From assembly GCA_027563935.2 (NCBI GenBank), contig CM050448.1, forward strand, positions 68,891,843-68,955,842: a stretch of DNA of 64,000 nt, read 5' to 3'. Below are positions 43,101 to 58,222 of this stretch, in pieces (position 1 is the first letter of the stretch; each line of letters opens with the position of its first letter). The translations under genes were made by a program, and so were the position numbers. The notes beneath the pieces were generated by a model. The model had not been told where the DNA came from. It saw nothing but the letters and a program-made list of their open reading frames with translations, and did not search any database. Origin of the DNA: Costus lasius (Eukaryota > Streptophyta > Magnoliopsida > Zingiberales > Costaceae).

Positions 43101-46100
43101 ATTAATATTTATATTTATCTTGGTCTTTTAATGATGAGGATGTTGATCTTGATTATGATCCATATTTGATGTTTATCATTTTGCAATCTTGATATTAATA
43201 TTGATTTTGTTCATGATCATGATGTTGATCTTGATTTTAAACATGATTTCAAACTTCATCTTATGATATTCATCTTTATCTTCTTTTTAATCTTAATCTT
43301 AAACTCGATTTTGATCTTGTTTGTAATCTTGGTCTTAAATCTTGATATTGTTATTAATATTGATATTGATCTAATCATGATGAAAATTTTGCACTAGATT
43401 ATGAACTTTAATTGTTATTAATCTTATTCTCATTCTTAATTATAGTATTGATTTTATTCTTGATAATTATCTTTATCTTCATTTTGATCTCAGTTTTAAT
43501 CTTATAATCTTCATCTTTATCTTGGTCCTAATATTCATCTTAAACTTGATTTTGATCTCTGTGGATATATTGATTTTTAATCTTGATATTAATATTTATA
43601 TTTTTGTTGGTCTTTTAATAATGAGGATATTGATCTTGATTATGATCCATATTTGATATTTATCATTTTGCAATCTTAATTTAATATTGATTTTGTTCAT
43701 GATCATGATGTTGATCTTGATTTTAAACATGATTTCAAACTTCATCTTATGATATTCATCATTATCTTCTTTTTAATCTAAATCTTAAACACAATTTTGA
43801 CATTGTTTGTAATCTTGGTCTTCAATCTTGATATTGTTATTCATATTGATATTGATCTAATCATGATGAAAATTTTGAACTCGATATTGAACTTTAATTG
43901 TTATTAATCTTATTCTCATTCTTAATTATAGCATTGAATTTATTCTTGATAATTATCTTTATCTTCATTTTGATCTTAATTTTGATCTCAGATTTCAGTT
44001 TTAATCTTATAATCTTCATCTTTATCTTGCTCCTAATATTCATCTTAAACTTGATTTTGATCTATGTGGATATATTGATTTTTAATCTTGATATTAATAT
44101 TTATATTTATATTGGTCTTTTAATGATGAAGATTTTGATCTTGATTATGATCCATATTTGATGTTTATCATTTTGGAATCTTAACTTAATATTGATTTTG
44201 TTCATGATCATTATGTTGATCTTGATTTTAAACATGATTTCAAACTTCATCTTTTGATATTCATCTTTATCTTCTTTTTAATCTTAATCTTAAACACGAT
44301 TTTGATCTTGTTTTTAATCTTGGTTTTCAATCTTGATATTGTTATTCATATTGATATTGATTTAATTATGTTGAAAATTTTGAACTCGATTATGAGCTTT
44401 AATTGTTATTAATCTTATTCTCATTCTTAATTATATCATTAATCTTATTCTTGATAATTATCTTTATCTTTATTTTGATCTCAGTATTGATCTCAGATTT
44501 CAGTTTTAATCTTATAATTTTCATCTTTATCTTGCTCCTAATATTCATCTTAAACTCGATTTTCATCTCTGTGAAAATATTGATTTTTAATCTTGATATT
44601 AATATTTATATTTATCTTGGTCATTCAATGACGAGAATGTTGATCTTGATTATGATCCATATTTGATGTTTATCATTTTGAAATCTTAATTTAATATTGA
44701 TTTTTTTCATGATCATGATGTCGATCCTGATTTTAATCATGATTTCAAACTTCATCTTATGATATTCATTTTTATCTTCTTTTTAATCTTAATCTTAAAC
44801 ACGATTTTGATCTTGTTTGTAATCTTGGTCTTCAATCTTGATATTGTTATTCATATTGATATTGATCTAATCATGTTGAAAATTTTGAACTCGATAATGA
44901 GCTTTAATTGCTATTAAGTTTATTCTCATTCTTAATTATAACATTGATCTTATTCTTGATTAATATCTTCATCTTCATTTTGATATCAGTTTTGATCTCA
45001 GATTTCAGTTTTAATCTTATAATCTTCATCTTTATCTTGCTCCTAATATTCATCTTAAACTCGATTTTGATCTATGTGGAAATATTAATTTTTAATCTTG
45101 ATATTAATATTTATATTTATCTTGGTCTTTTAATGATAAAGATATTAATCTTGATTATGATCCATGTTTGATGTTTATCATTTTGAAATCTTAATTTAAT
45201 ATTGATTTTGTTCATGATTATGATGTTGATCTTGATTTTAATCATGATTTCAAATTTCATCTTATGATATTCATCTTTATCTTCTTTTCAATCTAAATCT
45301 TAAACACGATTATGATCTTGTTTGTAATCTTGGTCTTCAATCTTGATATTGTTATTCATATTGATATTGATCTAATCATGATGAAAATTTTGAACTCGAT
45401 ATTGAGCTTTAATTGTTATTAATCTTATTCTCATTCTTAATTATAGCATTGAATTTATTCTTGATAATTATTTTTATCTTCATTTTGATCTTAGTTTTGA
45501 TCTCAGATTTCAGTTTTAATCTTATAATCTTCATCTTTATCTTGCTCCTAATATTCATCTTAAACTTGATTTTGATCTCTGTGGATATATTGATTTTTAA
45601 TCTTCATATTAATATTTATATTTATCTTGGTCTTTTAATGATGAGGATTTTGATCTTGATTATGATCCATATTTGATGTTTATCATTTTGAAATCTTAAT
45701 TTAATATTGATTTTGTTCATGATTATGATGTTGATCTTGATTTTAATCATGATTTCAAATTTCATCTTATGATATTCATCTTTATCTTCTTTTTAATCTA
45801 AATCTTAAACACGATTATGATCTTGTTTGTAATCTTGGTCTTCAATCTTGATATTGTTATTCATATTGATATTGATTTAATTATGTTAAAAATTTTGAAC
45901 TCGATAATGAGCTTTAATTGTTATTAATCTTATTCTCATTTATAATTATAACATTGATCTTATTTTTGATAATTATCTTCATCTTCATTTTGATCTCAGT
46001 TTTGATCTCAGATTTCAGTTTTAATCTTATAATTTTCATCTTTATCTTGCTCCTAATATTCATCTTAAACTAGATTTTGATCTCTGCGGAAATATTGATT
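36691..46100. repeat. Satellite block with CAATGACGAGAATG units
   Basis: Units alternate between types with TTTACCTTAGTTTTTCAATG or GGTCTTTCAATGACGAG and types with TTAATGATGAGG or TTAATGATAAAG. Unit starts include 37150, 37655, 38160, 38666, 42413, 43898, 44403, 44908 and 45413. Two adjacent units with GATGTTAATCTAAATTATG are near-copies (marker at 39411 and 39904, 493 bp apart because the second lacks one 12-bp word). The same marker occurs at about 36,184. A ~5.24-kb spacing links the fused units at 36,691 and 41,934. Confidence 0.75.
41683..42412. repeat. Fused satellite unit (730 bp), relative of the one at 36452
   Basis: It has the same GATCTTGATCTTGATATTAACA junction region as at 36,673-36,700, here at about 41,917-41,945, 5,243 bp further right. 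GTATTGATCTCAG and the TTTACCTTAGTTTTTCAATG marker follow in both. The length equals two 505-bp units minus 280 bp. Confidence 0.8.
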
Positions 46101-48932
46101 TTTAATCTTGATATTAATATTTATATTTATCTTGGCCTTTTAATGATGAGAACGTTGATCTTGATTGTGATCCATATTTGATGTTAATCATTTTGCAATC
46201 TTAATTTAATATTGATTTTGTTCATGATCATGATGTTGATCTTGATTTTAAATATGATTTCAAACTTTATCTTATGATATTCATCTTTCTCTTCTTTTAT
46301 ATCTAAATCTTTAACACAATTTTGATCTTGTTTGTAATCTTGGTCTTCAATCTTAATATTGTTAATCATATTGATATTGATCTAATCATGATGAAAATTT
46401 TGAACTCGATATTGAGCTTTAATTGTTATTAATCTTATTCTCATTCTTAATTATAACATTGATCTTATTCTAGATAATTATCTTCATCTTCATCTTGATA
46501 TCATATTTGATCTCAGATTTCAGTTTTAATCTTGTAATCTTCATCTTTATCTTGCTCCTAATATTCATCTTAAACTCGATTCTGATTTATGTGGAAATAT
46601 TAATTTTTAATCTTGATATTAATATTTATATTTGTCTTGGTCTTTTAATGATAAAGATGTTAATCTTGATTATGATCCATGTTTGATGTTTATCATTTTG
46701 AAATCTTAATTTAATATTGATTTTGTTCATGATTATGATGTTGATCTTGATTTTAATCATGATTTCAAACTTCATCTTTTGATATTCATATTTATCTTCT
46801 TTTTAATCTTAATCTTAAACTTGATTTTGATGTTGTTTGTAATCTTGGTCTTAAATCTTGATATTGTTATTAATATTGATATTGATCTAATCATGATGAA
46901 AATTTTGAACTAGATTATGAACATTAATCGTTATTAATCTTATACTCATTCTTAATTATAGCATTGATTTTATTCTTGATAATTATCTTTATCTTCATTT
47001 TGATCTCAGTTTTGATCTCAGATTTCAGTTTTAATCTTACAATCTTCATCTTTATCTTGCTCCTAATATTCATCTTCAACTCGATTTTGGTCTATGTGGA
47101 AATATTAATTTTTAATCTTGATATTAATATTTATATTTATCTTGGTCTTTTAATGATAAAGATATTAATCTTGATTATGATCCATGTTTGATGTTTATCA
47201 TTTTGAAATCTTAATTTAATATTGATTTTGATCATGATTATGATGTTGATCTTGATTTTAATCATGATTTGAAATTTCATCTTATGATATTCATCTTTAT
47301 CTTCTTTTTAATCTAAATCTTAAACACGATTATGATCTTGTTTGTAATCTTGGTCTTCAATCTTGATATTGTTATTCATATTGATATTGATCTAATCATG
47401 ATGAAAATTTTGAACTCGATATTGAGCTTTAATTGTTATTAATCTTATTCTCATTCTTAATTATAGCATTGAATTTATTCTTGATAATTATCTTTATCTT
47501 CATTTTGATCTCAGTATTGATATCTCATATTTGAGTTTTAATCTTATAATTTTTATCTTTATCTTGCTCCTAATATTCATCTTAAACTCGATTTTGATCT
47601 CTGTGAAAATATTGATTTTTAATCTTGATATTAATATTTATATTTATCTTGGTCTTTCAATGATAAGAATGTTGATCTTGATTATGATCCATATTTGATG
47701 TTTATCATTTTGAAATCTTAATTTAATATTGATTTTGTTCATGATCAAGATGTTGATCCTGATTTTAATCATGATTTCAAACTTCATATTATGATATTCA
47801 TTTTTATCTTCTTTTTAATCTTAATCTTAAACACGATTTTGATCTTGTTTGTAATCTTGGTCTTCAATCTTTATATTGTTATTCATATTGATATTGATCT
47901 AATCATGATGAAAATTTTGAACTCAATAATGAGCTTTAATTGCTATTAATCTTATTCTCATTCTTAATTATAACATTGATATTATTCTTGATAATTATCT
48001 TCATTTTCATATTGATATCAGTTTTGATCTCAAATTTCAGTTTTAATCTTATAATCTTCATCTTTATCTTACTCCTAATATTTATCTTAAACTCGATTTT
48101 GATCTTTATGGAAATATTAATTTTTAATCTTGATATTAATATTTATATTTATCTTGGTCTTTTAATGATAAAGATGTTAATCTTGATTATGATCCATGTT
48201 TGATGTTTGTAATTTTGAAATCTTAATTTAATATTGATTTTGTTCATGATTATGATGTTGATCTTGATTTTAATCATGATTTCAAACTTCATCTTATGAT
48301 ATTCACCTTTATCTTCTTTTTATTCTTAATCTTAAACACAATTTTGATCTTGTTTGTAATCTTGGTCTTCAATCTTGATATTGTTATTCATATTGATATT
48401 GATCTAATCATGATGAAAATTTTGAACTCGATATTAAACTTTAATTGTTATTAATCTTATTCTCATTCTTAATTATAGCATTGATTTTATTCTTGACAAT
48501 TATCTTTATCTTCATTTTGATCTCAGTTTTAATCTTATAATCTTCATCTTTATCTTGGTCCTAATATTCATCTTAAACTTGATTTTGATCTCTGTGGATA
48601 TATTGATTATTAATCTTGATATTAATATTTTAATTTATCTTGGTCTTTCAATGATGAGAATGTTGATCTTGATTATGATCCATGTTTGATGTTTATCATT
48701 TTGAAATCTTAATTTAATATTGATTTTGTTAATGATTATGATGTTGATCTTGATTTTAATCATGATTTCAAACTTCATCTTATGATATTCTTCTTTATCT
48801 TCTTTTTAATCTTAATCTTAAACACGATTTTGATCTTGTTTGTAATCTTGGTCTTAAATCTTGATATTGTTATAAATATTGATATTGATTTAATTATAAT
48901 GAAAATTTTGAACTCGATTATGAGCTTTAATT

Positions 48933-49296
48933 GTTATTAATCTTATTCTCATTCTTAATTATAACATTGATCTTATTTTTGATAACTATCTTCATCTTCA
49001 TTTTGATCTGATTCTTGATAACGATCTTCATCTTGATTATGATCCATATTTGATGTTTATCATTTTGCAATCTTAATTTTATATTGATTTTGTTCATGAT
49101 CATTATGTTGATCTTGATTTTAAACAAGATTTCAAACTTCATCTTATGATATTCATCTTTATCTTTTTGTTAATCTTAATCTTAAACACGATTTTGATCT
49201 TGTTTGTAATCTTGGTTTTCAATCTTGATATTGTTATTCATATTGATATTGATTTAATTATGATGAAAATTTTGAACTCGATATTGAGCTTTAATT
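48933..49296. repeat. 364-bp broken satellite unit (1 of 6)
   Basis: GTTATTAATC anchors are 364 bp apart. A ~36-bp tandem duplication (GATCTTATTTTTGATAACT, then GATCTGATTCTTGATAACG) is joined straight to GATTATGATCC, so most of the left half is missing. The variant GATCTGATTC and GATAACGATC is shared only with the copy at 50307. Confidence 0.82.
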
Positions 49297-50306
49297 GTTA
49301 TTAATCTTATTCTCATTCTTAATTATAACATTCATCTTATTTTTGATAATTATCTTCATCTTTATTTTGATCTCAGTTTTGATCTCAGATTTCAGTTTTA
49401 ATCTTATAATTTTCATCTTTATCTTGCTCCTAATATTCATCTTAAACTAGATTTTGATCTCTGCGGAAATATTGATTTTTAATCTTGATATTAATATTTA
49501 TATTTATCTTGGCCTTTTAATGATGAGGATGTTGATCTTGATTGTGATCCATATTTGATGTTTATCATTTTGCAATCTTAATTTAATATTGATTTTGTTC
49601 ATGATCATGATGTTGATCTTGATTTTAAATATGATTTCAAACTTTATCTTATGATATTCATCTTTCTCTTCTTTTTAATCTAAATCTTTAACACAATTTT
49701 GATCTTGTTTGTAATCTTGGTCTTCAATCTTAATATTGTTAATCACATTGATATTGATCTAATCATGATGGAAATTTTGAACTCGATATTGAGCTTTAAT
49801 TGTTATTAATCTTATTCTCATTCTTAATTATAACATTGATCTTATTCTTGATAATTATCTTCATCTTCATTTTGATCTCAGTTTTGATCTTAGATTTCAG
49901 TTTTAATCTTATAATTTTCATCTTTATCTTGCTCCTAATATTCATCTTAAACTAGATTTTCATCTCTGCGGAAATATTGATTTTTAATCTTGATATTAAT
50001 ATTAATATTTATCTTGGTCTTTTAATGATGAGGATGTTGATCTTGATTATGATCCATATTTGATGTTTATCATTTTGCAATCTTAATTTATTATTGATTT
50101 TGTTCATGATCACGATGTTGATCTTGATTTTAATCATGATTTCAAACTTCATCTTATGATATTCATCTTTATCTTCTTTTTAATCTTAATCTTAAACTCG
50201 ATTTTGATCTTGTTTGTAATCTTGGTCTTAAATCTTGATATTGTTATAAATATTGATATTGATTTAATTATAATGAAAATTTTGAACTCGATTATGAGCT
50301 TTAATT

Positions 50307-50670
50307 GTTATTAATCTTATTCTCATTCTTAATTATAACATTGATCTTATTTTTGATAACTATCTTCATCTTCATTTTGATCTGATTCTTGATAACGATC
50401 TTCATCTTGATTATGATCCATATTTGATGTTTATCATTTTGCAATCTTAATTTTATATTGATTTTGTTCATGATCATTATGTTGATCTTGATTTTAAACA
50501 AGATTTCAAACTTCATCTTATGATATTCATCTTTATCTTTTTGTTAATCTTAATCTTAAACACGATTTTGATCTTGTTTGTAATCTTGGTTTTCAATCTT
50601 GATATTGTTATTCATATTGATATTGATTTAATTATGATGAAAATTTTGAACTCGATTATGAGCTTTTATT
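50307..50670. repeat. 364-bp broken satellite unit (2 of 6)
   Basis: It lies 1,374 bp right of the first copy and matches it including the GATCTGATTC variant and TCTTTTTGTTAATC further on. The two form a recent duplication. Confidence 0.82.
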
Positions 50671-51173
50671 GTTATTAATCTTATCCTCATTTTTAATTAT
50701 AACATTGATCTTATTCTTGATAATTATCTTTATCTTCATTTTGATCTCAGAATTGATCTCAGATTTGAGTTTTAATCTTATAATTTTTATCTTTACCTTG
50801 CTCCTAATATTCATCTTAAACTCGATTTTGATCTCTGTGTAAATATTGATTTTTAATCTTGATATTAATATTTATATTTATCTTGGTCTTTTAATGATGA
50901 GGATGTTGATCTTGATTATGATCCATATTTGATGTTTATCATTTTGCAATCTTAATTTAATATTGATTTTGTTCATGATCACGATGTTGATCTTGATTTT
51001 AATCTTGATTTCAAACTTCATTTTATGATATTCATCTTTCTTCTTTTTAATCTTAATCTTAAACTCGATTTTGATCTTGTTTGTAATCTTGGTCTTAAAT
51101 CTTGATATTGTTATAAATATTGATATTGATTTAATTATAATGAAAATTTTGAACTCGATTATGAGCTTTAATT

Positions 51174-51537
51174 GTTATTAATCTTATTCTCATTCTTAAT
51201 TATAACATTGATCTTATTCTTGATAACTATCTTCATCTTCATTTTGATCTTATTCTTGATAACTATCTTCATTTTGATTATGATCCATATTTGATGTTTA
51301 TCATTTTGTAATCTTAATTTAATATTGATTTTGTTCATGATCATTATGTTGATCTTGATTTTAAACATGATTTCAAACTTCATCTTATGATATTCATCTT
51401 TATCTTCTTTTTAATCTTAATCTTAAACACGATTTTGATCTTGTTTGTAATCTTGGTCTTCAATCTTGATATTGTTATTCATATTGATATTGATCTAATC
51501 ATGATGAAAATTTTGAACTCGATAATGAGCTTTAATT
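51174..51537. repeat. 364-bp broken satellite unit (3 of 6)
   Basis: GATCTTATTCTTGATAACT occurs at 51210 and 51246, a 36-bp tandem copy, then CATTTTGATTATGATCC. It is the first part of an 855-bp sub-unit (364 + 491 bp) that repeats at 52029. Confidence 0.83.
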
Positions 51538-52028
51538 GTTATTAATCTTATTCACATTCTTAATTATAACAATGATCTTATTCTGGATAATTATCTTTAT
51601 CTTCATTTTGATCTCAGATTTCAGTTTTAATCTTATAATCTTCATCTTTATCTTGCTCCTAATATTCATCTTAAACTTGATTTTGATCTCTGTGGATATA
51701 TTGATTTTTAATCTTGATATTAATATTTATATTTATCTTGGTCTTTTAATGATGAGGATGTTGATCTTGATTATGATCCATATTTGATGTTTATCATTTT
51801 GCAATCTTAATTTAATATTGATTTTGTTCATGATCACGATGTTGATCTTGATTTTAATCTTGATTTCAAACTTCATTTTATGATATTCATCTTTCTTCTT
51901 TTTAATCTTAATCTTAAACTCGATTTTGATCTTGTTTGTAATCTTGGTCTTAAATCTTGATATTGTTATAAATATTGATATTGATTTAATTATAATGAAA
52001 ATTTTGAACTCGATTATGAGCTTTAATT

Positions 52029-52392
52029 GTTATTAATCTTATTCTCATTCTTAATTATAACATTGATCTTATTCTTGATAACTATCTTCATCTTCATTTT
52101 GATCTTATTCTTGATAACTATCTTCATTTTGATTATGATCCATATTTGATGTTTATCATTTTGTAATCTTAATTTAATATTTATTTTGTTCATGATCATT
52201 ATGTTGATCTTGATTTTAAACATGATTTCAAACTTCATCTTATGATATTCATCTTTATCTTCTTTTTAATCTTAATCTTAAACACGATTTTGATCTTGTT
52301 TGTAATCTTGGTCTTCAATCTTGATATTGTTATTCATATTGATATTGATCTAATCATGATGAAAATTTTGAACTCGATAATGAGCTTTAATT
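52029..52392. repeat. 364-bp broken satellite unit (4 of 6)
   Basis: This is the second copy of the 855-bp sub-unit, practically identical to 51174-51537. A visible difference is AATATTTATTTTGTTC near 52,176 against AATATTGATTTTGTTC near 51,321. Confidence 0.83.
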
Positions 52393-55300
52393 GTTATTAA
52401 TCTTATTCACATTCTTAATTATAACAATGATCTTATTCTGGATAATTATCTTTATCTTCATTTTGATCTTAGATTTCAGTTTTAATCTTATAATCTTCAT
52501 CTTTATCTTGCTCCTAATATTCATCTTAAACTTGATTTTGATCTCTGTGGATATATTGATTTTTAATCTTGATATTAATATTTATATTTAACTTGGTCTT
52601 TTAATGATGAGGATGTTGATCTTGATTATGATCCATATTTGATGTTTATCATTTTGCAATGTTAATTTAATATTGATTTTGTTCATGATCATTATGTTGA
52701 TCTTGATTTTAGTCATGATTTCAAACTTCATCTTATGATATTCTTCTTTATCTTCTTTTTAATCTTAATCTTAAACACGATTTTGATCTTGTTTGTAATC
52801 TTGGTCTTCCATCTTGATATTGTTATTCATATTGATATTGATCTAATCATGATGAAAATTTTGAACTCGATATTGAGCTTTAATTGTTATTAATCTTATT
52901 CTCATTCTTAATTATAACATTCATCTTATTTTTGATAATTATCTTCATCTTCATTTTGATCTCAGTTTTGATCTCAGATTTCAGTTTTAATCTTATAATT
53001 TTCATCTTTATCTTGCTCCTAATATTCATCTTAAACTAGATTTTGATCTCTGCGGAAATATTGATTTTTAATCTTGATATTAATATTTATATTTATCTTG
53101 GCCTTTTAATGATGAGAACGTTGATCTTGATTGTGATCCATATTTGATGTTTATCATTTTGCAATCTTAATTTAATATTGATTTTGTTCATGATCATGAT
53201 GTTGATCTTGATTTTAAATATGATTTCAAACTTTATCTTATGATATTCATCTTTCTCTTCTTTTATATCTAAATCTTTAACACAATTTTGATCTTGTTTG
53301 TAATCTTGGTCTTCAATCTTAATATTGTTAATCATATTGATATTGATCTAATCATGATGAAAATTTTGAACTCGATATTGAGCTTTAATTGTTATTAATC
53401 TTATTCTCATTCTTAATTATAACATTGATCTTATTCTAGATAATTATCTTCATCTTCATCTTGATATCAGTTTTGATCTCAGATTTCAGTTTTAATCTTG
53501 TAATCTTCATCTTTATCTTGCTCCTAATATTCATCTTAAACTCGATTCTGATTTATTTGGAAATATTAATTTTTAATGTTGATATTAATATTTATATTTG
53601 TCTTGGTCTTTTAATGATAAAGATGTTAATCTTGATTATGATCCATGTTTGATGTTTATCATTTTGAAATCTTAATTTAATATTGATTTTGTTCATGATT
53701 ATGATGTTGATCTTGATTTTAATCATGATTTCAAACTTCATCTTATGATATTCATATTTATCTTCTTTTTAATCTTAATCTTAAACTTGATTTTGATGTT
53801 GTTTGTAATCTTGGTCTTAAATCTTGATATTGTTATTAATATTGATATTGATCTAATCATGATGAAAATTTTGAACTAGATTATGAACATTAATCGTTAT
53901 TAATCTTATTCTCATTCTTAATTATAGCATTGATTTTATTCTTGATAATTATCTTTATCTTCATTTTGATCTCAGTTTTGATCTCAGATTTCAGTTTTAA
54001 TCTTACAATCTTCATCTTTATCTTGCTCCTAATATTCATCTTCAACTCGATTTTGGTCTATGTGGAAATATTAATTTTTAATCTTGATATTAATATTTAT
54101 ATTTATCTTGGTCTTTTAATGATAAAGATATTAATCTTGATTATGATCCATGTTTGATGTTTATCATTTTGAAATCTTAATTTAATATTGATTTTCTTCA
54201 TGATTATGATGTTGATCTTGATTTTAATCATGATTTGAAATTTCATCTTATGATATTCATCTTTATCTTCTTTTTAATCTAAATCTTAAACACGATTATG
54301 ATCTTGTTTGTAATCTTGGTCTTCAATCTTGATATTGTTATTCATATTGATATTGATCTAATCATGATGAAAATTTTGAACTCGATATTGAGCTTTAATT
54401 GTTATTAATCTTATTCTCATTCTTAATTATAGCATTGAATTTATTCTTGATAATTATCTTTATCTTCATTTTGATCTCAGTATTGATATCTCAGATTTGA
54501 GTTTTAATCTTATAATTTTTATCTTTGTCTTGCTCCTAATATTCATCTTAAACTCGATTTTGATCTCTGTGAAAATATTGATTTTTAATCTTGATATTAA
54601 TATTTATATTTATCTTGGTCTTTCAATGATAAGAATGTTGATCTTGATTATGATCCATATTTGATGTTTATCATTTTGAAATCTTAATTTAATATTGATT
54701 TTGTTCATGATCATGATGTTGATCCTGATTTTAATCATGATTTCAAACTTCATATTATGATATTCATTTTTTATCTTCTTTTTAATCTTAATCTTAAACA
54801 CGATTTTGATCTTGTTTGTAATCTTGTACTTCAATCTTTATATTGTTATTCATATTGATATTGATCTAATTGTTATTAATCTTATTCTCATTCTTAATTA
54901 TAGCATTGATTTTATTCTTGACAATTATCTTTATCTTCATTTTGATCTCAGTTTTAATCTTATAATCTTCATCTTTATCTTGGTCCTAATATTCATCTTA
55001 AACTTGATTTTGATCTCTGTGGATATATTGATTATTAATCTTGATATTAATATTTTAATTTATCTTGGTCTTTCAATGATGAGAATGTTGATCTTGATTA
55101 TGATCCATGTTTGATGTTTATCATTTTGAAATCTTAATTTAATATTGATTTTGTTAATGATTATGATGTTGATCTTGATTTTAATCATGATTTCAAACTT
55201 CATCTTATGATATTCTTCTTTATCTTCTTTTTAATCTTAATCTTAAACACGATTTTGATCTTGTTTGTAATCTTGGTCTTCCATCTTGATATTGTTATTC

Positions 55301-57355
55301 ATATTGATATTGATCTAATCATGATGAAAATTTTGAACTCGATATTGAGCTTTAATTGTTATTAATCTTATTCTCATTCTTAATTATAACATTCATCTTA
55401 TTTTTGATAATTATCTTCATCTTCATTTTGATCTCAGTTTTGATCTCAGATTTCAGTTTTAATCTTATAATTTTCATCTTTATCTTGCTCCTAATATTCA
55501 TCTTAAACTAGATTTTGATCACTGCGGAAATATTGATTTTTAATCTTGATATTAATATTTATATTTATCTTGGCCTTTTAATGATGAGGATGTTGATCTT
55601 GATTGTGATCCATATTTGATGTTTATCATTTTGCAATCTTAATTTAATATTGATTTTGTTCATGATCATGATGTTGATCTTGATTTTAAATATGATTTCA
55701 AACTTTATCTTATGATATTCATCTTTCTCTTCTTTTTAATCTAAATCTTTAACACAATTTTGATCTTGTTTGTAATCTTGGTCTTCAATCTTAATATTGT
55801 TAATCACATTGATATTGATCTAATCATGATGGAAATTTTGAACTCGATATTGAGCTTTAATTGCTATTAATCTTATTCTCATTCTTAATTATAACATTGA
55901 TATTATTCTTGATAATTATCTTCATTTTCATATTGATATCAGTTTTGATCTCAAATTTCAGTTTTAATCTTATAATCTTCATCTTTATCTTACTCCTTAT
56001 ATTTATCTTAAACTCGATTTTGATCTTTGTGGAAATATTAATTTTTAATCTGGATATTAATATTTATATTTATCTTGGTCTTTTAATGATAAAGATGTTA
56101 ATCTTGATTATGATCCATGTTTGATGTTTATAATTTTGAAATCTTAATTTAATATTGATTTTGTTCATGATTATGATGTTGATCTTGATTTTAATCATGA
56201 TTTCAAACTTCATCTTATGATATTCACCTTTATCTTCTTTTTAATCTTAATCTTAAACACAATTTTGATCTTGTTTGTAATCTTGGTCTTCAATTTTGAT
56301 ATTGTTATTCATATTGATATTGATCTAATCATGATGAAAATTTTGAACTCGATATTGAACTTTAATTGTTATTAATCTTATTCTCATTCTTAATTATAGC
56401 ATTGATTTTATTCTTGACAATTATCTTTATCTTCATTTTGATCTCAGTTTTAATCTTATAATCTTCATCTTTATCTTGGTCCAAATATTCATCTTAAACT
56501 TGATTTTGATCTCTGTGGATATATTGATTATTAATCTTGATAGTAATATTTTAATTTATCTTGGTCTTTCAATGATGAGAATGTTGATCTTGATTATGAT
56601 CCATGTTTGATGTTTATCATTTTGAAATCTTAATTTAATATTGATTTTGTTAATGATTATGATGTTGATCTTGATTTTAATCATGATTTCAAACTTCATC
56701 TTGTGATATTCTTCTTTATCTTCTTTTTAATCTTAATCTTAAACACAATTTTGATCTTGTTTGTAATCTTGGTCTTCCATCTTGATATTGTTATTCATAT
56801 TGATATTGATCTAATCATGATGAAAATTTTGAACTCGATATTGAGCTTTAATTATTATTAATCTTATTCTCATTCTTAATTATAACATTCATCTTATTTT
56901 TGATAATTATCTTCATCTTCATTTTGATCTCAGTTTTGATCTCAGATTCAGTTTTAATCTTATAATTTTCATCTTTATCTTGCTCCTAATATTCATCTTA
57001 AACTAGATTTTGATCTCTGCGGAAATATTGATTTTTAATCTTGATATTAATATTTATATTTATCTTGGCCTTTTAATGATGAGAACGTTGATCTTGATTA
57101 TGATCCATATTTGATGTTTATCATTTTGCAATCTTAATTTAATATTGATTTTGTTCATGATCACGATGTTGATCTTGATTTTAATCTTGATTTCAAACTT
57201 TATTTTATGATATTCATCTTTCTTCTTTTTAATCTTAATCTTAAACTCGATTTTGATCTTGTTTGTAATCTTGGTCTTAAATCTTGATATTGTTATAAAT
57301 ATTGATATTGATTTAATTATAATGAAAATTTTGAACTCGATTATGAGCTTTAATT

Positions 57356-57719
57356 GTTATTAATCTTATTCTCATTCTTAATTATAACATTGATCTTATT
57401 TTTGATAACTATCTTCATCTTCATTTTGATCTTATTCTTGATAACTATCTTCATCTTGATTATGATCCATATTTGATGTTTATCATTTTGCAATCTTAAT
57501 TTTATATTGATTTTGTTCATGATCATTATGTTGATCTTGATTTTAAACAAGATTTCAAATTTCATCTTATGATATTCATCTTTATCTTTTTGTTAATCTT
57601 AATCTTAAACACGATTTTGATCTTGTTTGTAATCTTGGTTTTCAATCTTGATATTGTTATTCATATTGATATTGATTTAATTATGATGAAAATTTTGAAC
57701 TCGATTATGAGCTTTTATT
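57356..57719. repeat. 364-bp broken satellite unit (5 of 6)
   Basis: It lies 7,049 bp right of the copy at 50307 but reads GATCTTATTCTTGATAACT in the second 36-bp repeat, where 48933 and 50307 have GATCTGATTC. Its downstream part keeps TCTTTTTGTTAATC. Confidence 0.82.
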
Positions 57720-58222
57720 GTTATTAATCTAATTCTCATTCTTAATTATAACATTGATCTTATTCTTGATAATTATCTTTATCTTCATTTTGATCTCAGT
57801 ATTGATCTCAGATTTGAGTTTTAATCTTATAATTTTTATCTTTATCTTGCTCCTAATATTCATCTTAAACTCGATTTTGATCTCTGTGTAAATATTGATT
57901 TTTAATCTTGATATTAATATTTATATTTATCTTGGTCTTTTAATGATGAGGATGTTGATCTTGATTATGATCCATATTTGATGTTTATCATTTTGCAATC
58001 TTAATTTAATATTGATTTTGTTCATGATCACGATGTTGATCTTGATTTTAATCTTGATTTCAAACTTCATTTTATGATATTCATCTTTCTTCTTTTTAAT
58101 CTTAATCTTAAACTCGATTTTGATCTTGTTTGTAATCTTGGTCTTAAATCTTGATATTGTTATAAATATTGATATTGATTTAATTATAATGAAAATTTTG
58201 AACTCGATTATGAGCTTTAATT

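Larger units (their letters stand above)
46100..54868. repeat. Segmental duplication block, left copy
   Basis: About 46,100-47,900 matches about 53,100-54,868 at an offset of 6,966 bp; shared rare words include CTTCTTTTATATCTAAATC and TCTAGATAATTATC, the latter followed by CATCTTGATATCA. About 50,301-51,790 matches 57,350-58,840 at an offset of 7,049 bp, and about 52,650-53,650 matches 58,850-59,850 at an offset of 6,194 bp. The two offsets differ by 855 bp, the length of the sub-unit present twice here (51174-52028 and 52029-52883) and once on the right. Confidence 0.82.

Noticed and set aside
48927..49142. Lysine/isoleucine-rich 71-codon frames on the minus strand, repeated at six places
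   Set aside because: They are the complement of the 364-bp broken units; lysine richness follows from the T-rich + strand.
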